This document shows, one piece after another, positions 9,245 through 17,555 of a DNA stretch of 64,000 nt. The DNA comes from Lachnospiraceae bacterium (lineage in GTDB: Bacteria; Bacillota; Clostridia; Lachnospirales; Lachnospiraceae): positions 19,471 to 83,470 of the forward strand of contig JAFYCS010000023.1 in NCBI GenBank assembly GCA_017539565.1, written 5' to 3'. A program made the position numbers and the translations under genes. Each line of letters starts with the position of its first letter. The stretch's first letter is position 1. The notes beneath the pieces are model-generated. The model worked only from the letters and a program-made list of their open reading frames with translations. It was not told where the DNA came from and did no database searches.

Positions 9245-12200
9245 TGTATATTCCTCTTAATGATCTTAAAGCTTAAAGTCTTTTCACCACCGTAATTGCC
9301 TGTTCCCCTTACGGTAACTTTTGCAGTACCCGGCTTTATATTGGCAGTATATGATATTATTTCATAATCATCATCTGAAAGGACCACACCGTCACACTCC
9401 AGCCTTATATCTGCTTTATTAAGGGTGATGGCACTGCCGGTATATTCTTTTGATGCTATCGTTGCCTTTGCTTTGGTTATTACATTTTTACATACTTTAT
9501 AACGTGCCGTAACAGTTCCCTCATAGTTCCCGCATCCCCTGGTCACTACCTGTAAAACCGTACCGGCAGGTATGATATCGCCGGCTCTGACTCTGGCCTG
9601 TGCGGAACGCGGTCCTGCTTCTTCCCCTCCGACCATGCAGTCTTCATCATATCGGAAAATTAGCTTGCTGTCGTAATCCGTTCCGGCTTTAAGCTTTTTA
9701 CCGTTTTTGTCCTTAAGCGTCAGCGTTGTCTTATATTTTCCTGCTATGCCGCTGTATGCTATATCTGATGCACATGCTTCAACTTCCGCTATGTTCTTCA
9801 CCCTTACACTGAATGTGGCAGGAGCTGTCTTTCCGCTGTACGATCCCTTCCCCTGGATAACAAAGCTGGCATTTGCTGCACCGGCCCTTTTATTGTCACT
9901 GCACTTCACTGTATAATCAACATCTTTGATCAGAACACGTCCGTTAAGTTCGACCTTCACCTCCGGTACCGCACCGCCCTTTATATATACCGCTTCAGGT
10001 GAATACTCAACTTTTGCTCCCGTGATCGGGCATTTTTCAATCTTGAATTTTTTTGTAATGCTGCCGCTGTACCCGGCAGTCTCTATACCGCTTATCGTAA
10101 CTTTTGCGCTGCCTGCATTTATATTCTTTGTGCAGCTTACGGTATAATGAACTCCCTGTTTAAGTACTGCACCGCTTTTTTTGTCTGTTACATTCACTTC
10201 CGGTACTATTGTTTCACCCGTATAGGACTGTGCTGCGATTTTGTCCGCTTTTACGTATTTCTTAAGACTCCTTGCCTTTATCGTGAAGCTTACACTCTTG
10301 CAGCCAAAGCACCTGTTACCGGCGGATGTGATATGTAATAACGCAGTCCCCGGCTTATCTGCGCCGATAATGTTCACTTTATAATCCTGATCCATTATCA
10401 GTTTTTCGCTTCCGAGTGTGACGTTAAGACTTAACGGCTGGCCTTTTGAATCCTTAAGGTTTTCAAATCTGCCCAGGTCAACACCTTCGGTATACAGCTG
10501 CGCAGGTATCTTAGATACTTTGGCCGTTGCCAGATCCTCACCCTTCGCTTCACCGATGACCAGTTCAAACGTGGTACTTCCTTCAAAATTTCCGATACCG
10601 GTTATCTTTACGTTATATGTTCCGGCATCTTTATAACTCTGTGTATCATCAATCTTATAATCTGTGAGTTCTTTAAGTGTTTTATCCTTCCATACAACTG
10701 TCGGAACCGGTCTGACCACGGATCCGGTATATGTCACAAAGACCGTTGACGCCACAGCCGTATCGATATCTGCAGGCTTTATTGTATATTTCTGCTCCAG
10801 GCTGCCCTTGATATTTCCCTTAAACTTAAATACCGCAACGGCATTTCCTGCATTGATATTATCCCTGTAGCTGATGGTATATTCGTCACTGCCAAGAATC
10901 TTCTTGCCCAGATATACCCTGAATCCTGCGGGTTTATGGGCAGTACCATTATATGTTTCTTCGGGTACAGATGCTTCTGCCACCCAGATTTCCTGCGGTA
11001 TATCGGAAGCTTTTGTCCACTGTGCCCTGTCTTCGGCAATAACATCTCCCCAGTTTTCGGGGGCAATGGTATATGAAAATACCGATACTCCGCTGTACAC
11101 ATCGTTCTTAAAAGCAACTGCCTTAACAGTTATTGCCTTATCTATAACAATACCGTTTTTATATAATATACCCTTTGAGCTGTCAGGAGCCGTACCGTCA
11201 GTTGTGTAATATATCTTTGCATCAGGTGTATCACAGCCTAATACGACAACACTCCCTGCTTCAACTTCACCGCTCCCGGGGACTGCCTTAGGTGCAGCAA
11301 CTGTATACTGGCTGCTGACACTTATGCTGCACTTTGCCGTCTTCCCGCCATCGTTGGTCTTAACGCTTATATCGCACACTCCGGCACCCACTGCGGTCAC
11401 CAGCCCCGTACCGCTGACTTTCGCTACGTTCTTATCACTGCTCTCAAAGCTTACGCTCTTATCATCAGCCTCAGCCGGATATACATTCCATTCAAGCTGG
11501 AGAGTCCCGTCTACCGGAAGCACTGATGACGCCGGATTAAGTTCCACGCTTTTAGGGCGGCATTTTACATGCAGTTTGTAATTATATGTTGTTTTCTTTC
11601 CGCTCAAGCTTATCGTGGCAGTCAGCTTACAGCTTCCGTATTTTTTTGCACTGATCTTTCCGTCGCTTATATCCGCAAAGCTTTCGTCCTCAAGCTTCCA
11701 TTCAGGTTTTATCGCCTTTACAGTGCAGTTATAAGATGAAGGAAAGTGTCCGCTCACAGACAGCTCGCCGCTGAAAGCAGGCAGAGTCTTTGCTTTATTC
11801 ATTTCCAGTTCTATGGTACTGTTATTATCCGTATCAGCTATGATATTTGCAGAGCTGATATAAGACGGGCTTATCTTTATATTTACATCTTTATCAGAAT
11901 CCAGCACCACAGTTTTCACTTCACCGCTGCCGTCTTCTTTCGAAAGCGCCATGGCCCAATAATCATATCCCTGGTAGCTGACATGCCCCACGGCAAATGA
12001 TCTGTATGAGCTGTTGAGCATATTTCTGCGGTGCCCCTGTCCGTTATAATCCTCATCTGTCTCCTTCCACTGGTTCATGGTAGCGTCTGCAGTTGAATAA
12101 CCTGCAGCAAGGTTTTCTCCGTAGCTGTATATATCACCAACCACTGTCCAGCAGGAGCTGCCGTCCGGTCTGGTATGGCTGAACATAATCGCTGCTTCTG

Positions 12201-13860
12201 CCGCTCTCTGCATGGCAGCTTCTTCCAGTTCATAGCTGTAGTTTAGTTTTTGCAGATCATTAACATATACTTTTTTATTGTTCTTATCATAATACCAGGC
12301 TTCACTTCCCGTCCTGAAATCATTTACCAGTTTTTCAAACTTCCGCGCCTGTGTCTGTCCGTACTTCATGCTGAAGATATAGCTATCTTCGTCAGACTCT
12401 GCAGGATCTGCCGTAACCTTAACATCCCAGCTGAAAGAATATTTCTTTCCGTAGTATTCCCCTGTTTCCAGACGCAGTTTAGTCGTTCCGGGTGCAGCGG
12501 CATATACCGCGCCTTCCGAAACATAAGCCACCCCGGGATCATCGGTAACAACCGTATATCCGGGAAGCCCTGCAGGATTTGTCAGCAAAAGATCTCCTTC
12601 GGATAAGATGCCTGGTACGGTTCTCCATCCGTTTTCCTCCAGTTCATATATAAAATCTTCAGCTTCGGTGGCCTTGATGACGGGATCATCTGTTATATTT
12701 ACTGCGCAGTCAGCAGAAAGCCCGCCCTTTGTTGCTGCAGTGATCTTTGTCCGGCTGCCTGCTTCTCCTACCGCAGTAATGATACCGTTAGATGAAACAA
12801 CAGCTACACTTTCATCGTTGCTGCTGAATGTAACATCACCGTCTGTAGCATCCTCTGGAGTCAGGATCGTATTAAGGCTTATGCTCTCACCCTTTACCAC
12901 GGTGATCTCACTGTAGTTCAACCCTACCGAAGTGGCATGTATCTCCGAATCAAGGGTGATCTCTACAGAATAAACTGTATCCAGGAAGGAATAATCACCA
13001 TGCAGTTCACATTTCCCTGCTGAAGCCGCAGTGATATATCCTTCTTCAATCTTCCCGTATGCGGGATCAGCAAGGCTCCAGCTCACCGGCAGATCCATAG
13101 TGATCTTTTTGGACGATCCGTTGATCTGATATACCCCCTGCATGGAAGGAAGCTTTGTTGCCGTTCCTATCCTGACATTAATGACATCACCGTCCTCTGC
13201 TCCGGGCATGATATATGCCCCTTCGGCGATATCTGCCTCTATCAGATCTGTGTGTATATCATCATCAGCTTCGGTATAGCCGGTATCTGCAGGAGCAATA
13301 CCAAAAAGCTGTACCCAGTATTTTGTTCCGTTATAGTTAACGCCGGCTGCCGCCATATAAACAGCATCATGATCAAGCATGTTTCTTCTATGGCCCTGCC
13401 CGCCGTAATCCTTATCGCTTTCTTTCCACGCTTCGATCACAACAGCCGAACTGCTATGGCCTCCCGCCAGATTTTCCGCAAAGATGATACCGTTATCCAA
13501 AACGGTAAAACATTTTTTTCCGTTAGGACGCGTATGATCAAAATAAACAGCCGCTTCAACAGCGCGTATATATGCCGCCCTTTCCAGACCATAATCCCAC
13601 AAAAGCTCTCCAAGCCCTTCATCACTGACTTTATTGCCTGCTTCATCATAATGCCAGGCCTCATCACCTGTCCGGAATGCATTTACCATATCCAGCTGTT
13701 TTCTGGCTTCTGTCTGCATATACCGGGTTTCTACCGGGACATAATGTATATCCGCAGCATGAACATTAATTGCCGGAGCAGCCTCCGAAAGCAACATGAT
13801 CATGACCAGGATCGCAGAAACAGCTCTTCTGATATTGTAAATAAAACTCTTTTTATACAT
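9241..13860 (-). CDS. Large secreted protein with two CAP domains and Ig-like repeats
   Basis: A 1539-residue exported protein. The signal peptide ends near INVHAA. Two CAP (SCP/PR1-like) domains lie at about 50-195 and 530-660, each with the HTRP motif, an ENLA motif and a GHRRNML motif. Big_2-type domains follow each (about 300-390 and 740-850), then a chitobiase-like beta module (YYTTDGTAPDSS). The C-terminal 600 residues hold about seven tandem beta modules ending in patterns like NAGxAxVxIxGxGxYxG. No LPXTG or SLH anchor is visible. CAP domains in bacteria are often found on surface proteins of unclear activity. It ends in an ATGA overlap with a lipoprotein gene. Confidence 0.5.
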   Translation of the reverse strand: MYKKSFIYNIRRAVSAILVMIMLLSEAAPAINVHAADIHYVPVETRYMQTEARKQLDMVNAFRTGDEAWHYDEAGNKVSDEGLGELLWDYGLERAAYIRAVEAAVYFDHTRPNGKKCFTVLDNGIIFAENLAGGHSSSAVVIEAWKESDKDYGGQGHRRNMLDHDAVYMAAAGVNYNGTKYWVQLFGIAPADTGYTEADDDIHTDLIEADIAEGAYIMPGAEDGDVINVRIGTATKLPSMQGVYQINGSSKKITMDLPVSWSLADPAYGKIEEGYITAASAGKCELHGDYSFLDTVYSVEITLDSEIHATSVGLNYSEITVVKGESISLNTILTPEDATDGDVTFSSNDESVAVVSSNGIITAVGEAGSRTKITAATKGGLSADCAVNITDDPVIKATEAEDFIYELEENGWRTVPGILSEGDLLLTNPAGLPGYTVVTDDPGVAYVSEGAVYAAAPGTTKLRLETGEYYGKKYSFSWDVKVTADPAESDEDSYIFSMKYGQTQARKFEKLVNDFRTGSEAWYYDKNNKKVYVNDLQKLNYSYELEEAAMQRAAEAAIMFSHTRPDGSSCWTVVGDIYSYGENLAAGYSTADATMNQWKETDEDYNGQGHRRNMLNSSYRSFAVGHVSYQGYDYWAMALSKEDGSGEVKTVVLDSDKDVNIKISPSYISSANIIADTDNNSTIELEMNKAKTLPAFSGELSVSGHFPSSYNCTVKAIKPEWKLEDESFADISDGKISAKKYGSCKLTATISLSGKKTTYNYKLHVKCRPKSVELNPASSVLPVDGTLQLEWNVYPAEADDKSVSFESSDKNVAKVSGTGLVTAVGAGVCDISVKTNDGGKTAKCSISVSSQYTVAAPKAVPGSGEVEAGSVVVLGCDTPDAKIYYTTDGTAPDSSKGILYKNGIVIDKAITVKAVAFKNDVYSGVSVFSYTIAPENWGDVIAEDRAQWTKASDIPQEIWVAEASVPEETYNGTAHKPAGFRVYLGKKILGSDEYTISYRDNINAGNAVAVFKFKGNIKGSLEQKYTIKPADIDTAVASTVFVTYTGSVVRPVPTVVWKDKTLKELTDYKIDDTQSYKDAGTYNVKITGIGNFEGSTTFELVIGEAKGEDLATAKVSKIPAQLYTEGVDLGRFENLKDSKGQPLSLNVTLGSEKLIMDQDYKVNIIGADKPGTALLHITSAGNRCFGCKSVSFTIKARSLKKYVKADKIAAQSYTGETIVPEVNVTDKKSGAVLKQGVHYTVSCTKNINAGSAKVTISGIETAGYSGSITKKFKIEKCPITGAKVEYSPEAVYIKGGAVPEVKVELNGRVLIKDVDYTVKCSDNKRAGAANASFVIQGKGSYSGKTAPATFSVRVKNIAEVEACASDIAYSGIAGKYKTTLTLKDKNGKKLKAGTDYDSKLIFRYDEDCMVGGEEAGPRSAQARVRAGDIIPAGTVLQVVTRGCGNYEGTVTARYKVCKNVITKAKATIASKEYTGSAITLNKADIRLECDGVVLSDDDYEIISYTANIKPGTAKVTVRGTGNYGGEKTLSFKIIKRNIQ

Positions 13861-13896
13861 AAACGCCTCCGTATATCATGTTCTTTTTAAGTATGA

Positions 13897-14496
13897 TCAG
13901 TTTTCTTTCAGACTGTGCATTACCGCATCTATCTGATCCATGGTATCCTGCAGTTCACCGCTGTTATCTATTATGCGGCGACAGTACTTGCGGAACTCGA
14001 TATCGCTCTTCTGCCTGCGCATGATACTTAATGATTTTTCGCGGTCATACCCTCTGTTTTCTTCAAGCCGCTTAAAGCGTACAGCTTCATCCGCATATAC
14101 ATACCAGAGTTCATCGAGTATCTGATCATATCCTTCTTCTATGAGCAGCGCCGCTTCCAGAACAAACAAGCCGCAGCCCGCTTCCTCCTTTTCCTTTATC
14201 TGAACTAATATCTCCTCCTTTACCGCAGGATGTATTATGGCGTTGGCCTGCTTTAATGCTTCCTCATCCGAAAATATCAGTTTGGAAAATGCTTTCTTAT
14301 CAAGACTTCCGTCAGCTGCTATGATACCGTCACCGAATCTATCTTTAAGTGCATTAAAAACCGGCTGTCCCGGTTCCTCCAGTTCCTTTGCAAGCTCATC
14401 GGCAACGATGATATATGCTTCATATTTTTCTTCCAGATATTTAAGTACTGCACTTTTTCCGGCGCCCACGCCGCCGGTAATGCCTATCTTTTTCAT
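13897..14496 (-). CDS. coaE: Dephospho-CoA kinase
   Basis: A 199-residue P-loop kinase catalysing the last step of coenzyme A synthesis (ATP-dependent phosphorylation of the 3'-hydroxyl of dephospho-CoA). The Walker A is GGVGAGKSAV at the N-terminus, with the family features ADELAKELEEPGQPVF, LDKKAFSKLIF and FVLEAALLIEEGYD. The length is normal. The ATG at 14496 has GGAGGAAAC upstream and lies 12 bases after polA, the usual polA-coaE order of Firmicutes. The other CoA gene of this window, coaD, is about 42 kb away. Confidence 0.5.
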   Translation of the reverse strand: MKKIGITGGVGAGKSAVLKYLEEKYEAYIIVADELAKELEEPGQPVFNALKDRFGDGIIAADGSLDKKAFSKLIFSDEEALKQANAIIHPAVKEEILVQIKEKEEAGCGLFVLEAALLIEEGYDQILDELWYVYADEAVRFKRLEENRGYDREKSLSIMRRQKSDIEFRKYCRRIIDNSGELQDTMDQIDAVMHSLKEN

Positions 14497-14508
14497 ATGT
14501 TTCCTCCT

Positions 14509-17253
14509 TTATTTTGCTTCATACCAGTCAGTACCTGTATGCGCATCCACTTCAAGTGCTACGGGCAGGTCTGCTGCGCCTTTCATCTCTGTGCGTAAGA
14601 TATCAAGTACCTTTTCCTCTTCATCTTTATAAGTCTCTATCAGCAGTTCATCATGGATCTGCAGTAACAGCTTTGAACGCAATCCGTTATCTATCAGGCT
14701 GTCATAGACACGTATCATGGCGATCTTCATTATATCCGCTGCTGTACCCTGTATGGGAGCGTTCATGGCAACACGTTCACCGAACTGTCTCTGCATGAAG
14801 TTTGAATTATTAAGCTCCGGTATCGGCCTTCTCCTTCCGAAATATGTTACCGAATATCCTTTTCCCTTAGCATCTGCTTTAACTGCTTCCAGATATCTCT
14901 TTATCCCGGGATAAGTAGCAAAATACTGTTCTATGTATTCCTTGGCTTCCTTCCTGGATATTGACAGGTCCTGGCTTAGTCCAAATGAAGATATACCGTA
15001 TACTATACCGAAATTGACCGCCTTCGCATTACGTCTCTGAATATCGGTCACTTCGTCAAAGGGCACATTAAATACCTTTGAGGCCGTTATCCTGTGTATA
15101 TCCTTTCCTTCCCTGTACGCCTCTATAAGATCCTTATCCCCTGCAAGTGAAGCCAATATACGCAGTTCTATCTGGGAATAATCCGCATCTGCGAACACAC
15201 AGCCTTCCGCGGGCGTAAACACCTTTCTGATACGCCTGCCCAGCTCCGTGCGCATCGGGATATTCTGAAGATTGGGATCCGTTGAACTAAGCCTTCCCGT
15301 AGCGGTGATCGTCTGGTTAAAGCGCGTATGTATACGGCCATCCCCTGCGATATATTCCGAAAGTGCATCTGCATAGGTCGACTTGAGCTTGGCGTATGTC
15401 CTGTACTCAAGTATATCCCTTACGAAGGGGACATCTTCGGCAAGCTTTTCCAGTACATCCGCCGAAGTGGAATATCCGGTCTTTGTCTTCTTTCCGCCGG
15501 GAAGTCCCATCTTTTCAAACAGTATCACCGCCAGCTGCTTCGGAGAATTTATATTGAACTCCTCCCCCGCCTTAGCATAGATATTCTGCTCAAGTTCGTT
15601 TATCTTTTCGGAAAGCTCACGGGCGTATTCTTTAAGTGCCGCCGCATCGGCCTGTATGCCTTCCTTCTCCATACGGTACAGTACATACGAAACAGGCATC
15701 TCTATCTCATGGTACAGTTTATCCATCTCCTGAGCGGCCAGTTCTTTATACAGGACATTTTTAAGCTCCTGCAGCTGCATTACCTCCGCTGCAGCGAACC
15801 TTCCGAAAGCATCTTTATCTTTAACGGCTTCGGCTGTGCCCGCCTTGGCAAATACCTGTTCATATGAACTTATCAGCACATTAAGATATTGCTTTGCTGC
15901 CGCATCAAGGCTCCAGTCATTCTTAAGCGGGTTCAGCAGATAAGCTGCGATCTGCATATCATGGAGATCCTTTGTAGCTTTTATACTCGTAAGCTCCGCT
16001 CCGTATCCTGTTTCGCCAGACGTCTCCTGCCGGTCCGAAAGGTAATCTTCAAAACTGAACTGCTCTTCATTTCTTTTATTCCTTATAGTATTCTGCGATA
16101 CGGCACCAAACAATGCCGCATAAAGACGCTTGACTTCAAATGTTACTATCTGCGTTCCGGCCTCATAGATACGCTTAAGTAAAGCGGTGATATCTGCAGC
16201 ATCAGCATCTATGATATATGCGCATCCGTCTCCTGCGGTAAGGGCAATGGTATATACGCCGGCCTCCAGAGGATATACACATACAGCCGCTTCCCCCGTT
16301 TTCACAGCACGCTCGGCAAGGACCTGCGCTTCCTTTTCGCTCTTAACATATACATAGTCATAATCCTTCTGAACGCTCTGTACCGCAGCATCAAAGTTTT
16401 TAAGCAGAGCTTTGAAATCGAGCCTCTTACACAGCTCATAGGCTTCAGCTGTATAAGGACTGTTATATACCGCATCTTCAGGCGCGATCCCCAGTTCACA
16501 GTCTGTTTTGATCGTGACCAGCTTAAGGCTTAAGTCAGCCAGTTCACGGTTGGCCTTTATGCTTTCTCTTACAGCGTTCTTCTTTATCTCATCAACATGT
16601 TCATAAATGCCTTCTATAGAGCCATACTCAAGCATAAGCTCCGTAGCTGTTTTTTCTCCTACCTTGGGAATACCCGGCACGTTATCTGATGTATCTCCCA
16701 TAAGTGCCTTAAGCTCGATAAAACGGGCAGGAGAAAGCCGGTATACCCGTTCCACATCAGCCGCATAATAATCCTCTATCTCCGTCCCGCCGCGCTTTGT
16801 TTTGGGTATACGTATCTTGATATGCTCTGATGCTATCTGCAAAAGATCGCGGTCACCGGATACCAGCGCAACATCCATACCGGCAGCTTCACCCTTTTTA
16901 GCCAGGGTCCCCAGTATATCATCAGCCTCGAGTCCTGCCTGTTCCACGGTAGTTATTCCCATAGCCCTGAGCATATCCTTCATCAGGGGAACCTGTTCCC
17001 TCAGTTCATCCGGCATGGGTTTTCTGGTCCCTTTATACTCTTTATACATTTCATGGCGGAATGTAGGCGCATGTACATCAAACGCCACAGCCAGATAATC
17101 CGGCTTTTCTTCAGATGCTATACGCAGCATTATATTAATGAATCCGAATACCGCTCCCGTATGTATCCCTTCGCTGTTTGTCAGATCCGGCAGTCCGTAG
17201 AATGCCCTGTTCAAAATACTGTGACCATCGATCAACATCAGTTTTTTACTCAT
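14509..17253 (-). CDS. polA: DNA polymerase I
   Basis: A 914-residue family A polymerase. The N-terminal 290 residues form the 5'-3' exonuclease (MLIDGHSILNRAFYGL, EADDILGTLA, DRDLLQI, MGDTSDNVPGIPKVG). The middle domain has a 3'-5' exonuclease fold but lacks the acidic motif I expected for proofreading, as in many Gram-positive enzymes. The polymerase domain has motif A DYSQIELRILA, motif B RRNAKAVNFGIVYG and motif C QIHDELLIE. It fills gaps and removes primers. The ATG at 17253 has CGGAG upstream. coaE follows 12 bases later. Confidence 0.5.
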   Translation of the reverse strand: MSKKLMLIDGHSILNRAFYGLPDLTNSEGIHTGAVFGFINIMLRIASEEKPDYLAVAFDVHAPTFRHEMYKEYKGTRKPMPDELREQVPLMKDMLRAMGITTVEQAGLEADDILGTLAKKGEAAGMDVALVSGDRDLLQIASEHIKIRIPKTKRGGTEIEDYYAADVERVYRLSPARFIELKALMGDTSDNVPGIPKVGEKTATELMLEYGSIEGIYEHVDEIKKNAVRESIKANRELADLSLKLVTIKTDCELGIAPEDAVYNSPYTAEAYELCKRLDFKALLKNFDAAVQSVQKDYDYVYVKSEKEAQVLAERAVKTGEAAVCVYPLEAGVYTIALTAGDGCAYIIDADAADITALLKRIYEAGTQIVTFEVKRLYAALFGAVSQNTIRNKRNEEQFSFEDYLSDRQETSGETGYGAELTSIKATKDLHDMQIAAYLLNPLKNDWSLDAAAKQYLNVLISSYEQVFAKAGTAEAVKDKDAFGRFAAAEVMQLQELKNVLYKELAAQEMDKLYHEIEMPVSYVLYRMEKEGIQADAAALKEYARELSEKINELEQNIYAKAGEEFNINSPKQLAVILFEKMGLPGGKKTKTGYSTSADVLEKLAEDVPFVRDILEYRTYAKLKSTYADALSEYIAGDGRIHTRFNQTITATGRLSSTDPNLQNIPMRTELGRRIRKVFTPAEGCVFADADYSQIELRILASLAGDKDLIEAYREGKDIHRITASKVFNVPFDEVTDIQRRNAKAVNFGIVYGISSFGLSQDLSISRKEAKEYIEQYFATYPGIKRYLEAVKADAKGKGYSVTYFGRRRPIPELNNSNFMQRQFGERVAMNAPIQGTAADIMKIAMIRVYDSLIDNGLRSKLLLQIHDELLIETYKDEEEKVLDILRTEMKGAADLPVALEVDAHTGTDWYEAK

Positions 17254-17274
17254 AATAGTCTCCGAAATAAAAAC

Positions 17275-17303
17275 TTGTAATATGTAACCTTTTATGTTAT
17301 TAT
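17275..17303 (+). promoter_or_regulatory. Promoter of tRNA-Leu
   Basis: TTGTAA at 17275-17280 and TATTAT at 17298-17303 are separated by 17 bases, placing the start about 10 bases before the tRNA 5' end. It is divergent from polA. Confidence 0.5.
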
Positions 17304-17319
17304 TTGAAAGTTGAGATTA

Positions 17320-17402
17320 GCCGGCGTGTCGGAATGGCAGACGAGGCAGACTCAAAATCTGTTGTGGGCAACCACGTGCGGGTTCAAGTCCCGCTGCCGG
17401 CA
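17320..17402 (+). tRNA. tRNA-Leu (CAA)
   Basis: An 83-base class II tRNA. The acceptor arms GCCGGCG and TGCCGGC pair with one wobble and end in discriminator A. The anticodon loop CTCAAAA gives anticodon CAA, which reads UUG. A long variable arm (TGTGG/CCACG) is present, as expected for leucine, and the T arm is GCGGG-TTCAAGT-CCCGC. The 3' CCA is not encoded. Confidence 0.5.
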
Positions 17403-17410
17403 GTATTTAC

Positions 17411-17436
17411 CCCGATCTGTAAAGATCGGGTTTTTT
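17411..17436 (+). terminator. Rho-independent terminator of tRNA-Leu
   Basis: CCCGATC and GATCGGG form a 7-bp stem around TGTAAA, followed by six Ts, starting 8 bases after the tRNA. Confidence 0.5.
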
Positions 17437-17513
17437 ATATGCACACGCATGTTTTCATCCGGATTATGATATCATATTATGATATAAAATAAAACCCTTG
17501 ACAGGGCAAAGAA

Positions 17514-17552
17514 ATACCCCTGTACTCCGTTTTTTCAGGTGTACAGGGGTAT
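17514..17552 (-). terminator. Terminator of the LRR/SLH-like gene
   Basis: ATACCCCTGTAC (17514-17525) and GTACAGGGGTAT (17541-17552) form a perfect 12-bp stem with a 15-base loop, just after the stop at 17556. On the minus strand it is followed by TTCTTTG, a short T-rich tail. Confidence 0.5.
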
Positions 17553-17555
17553 ATT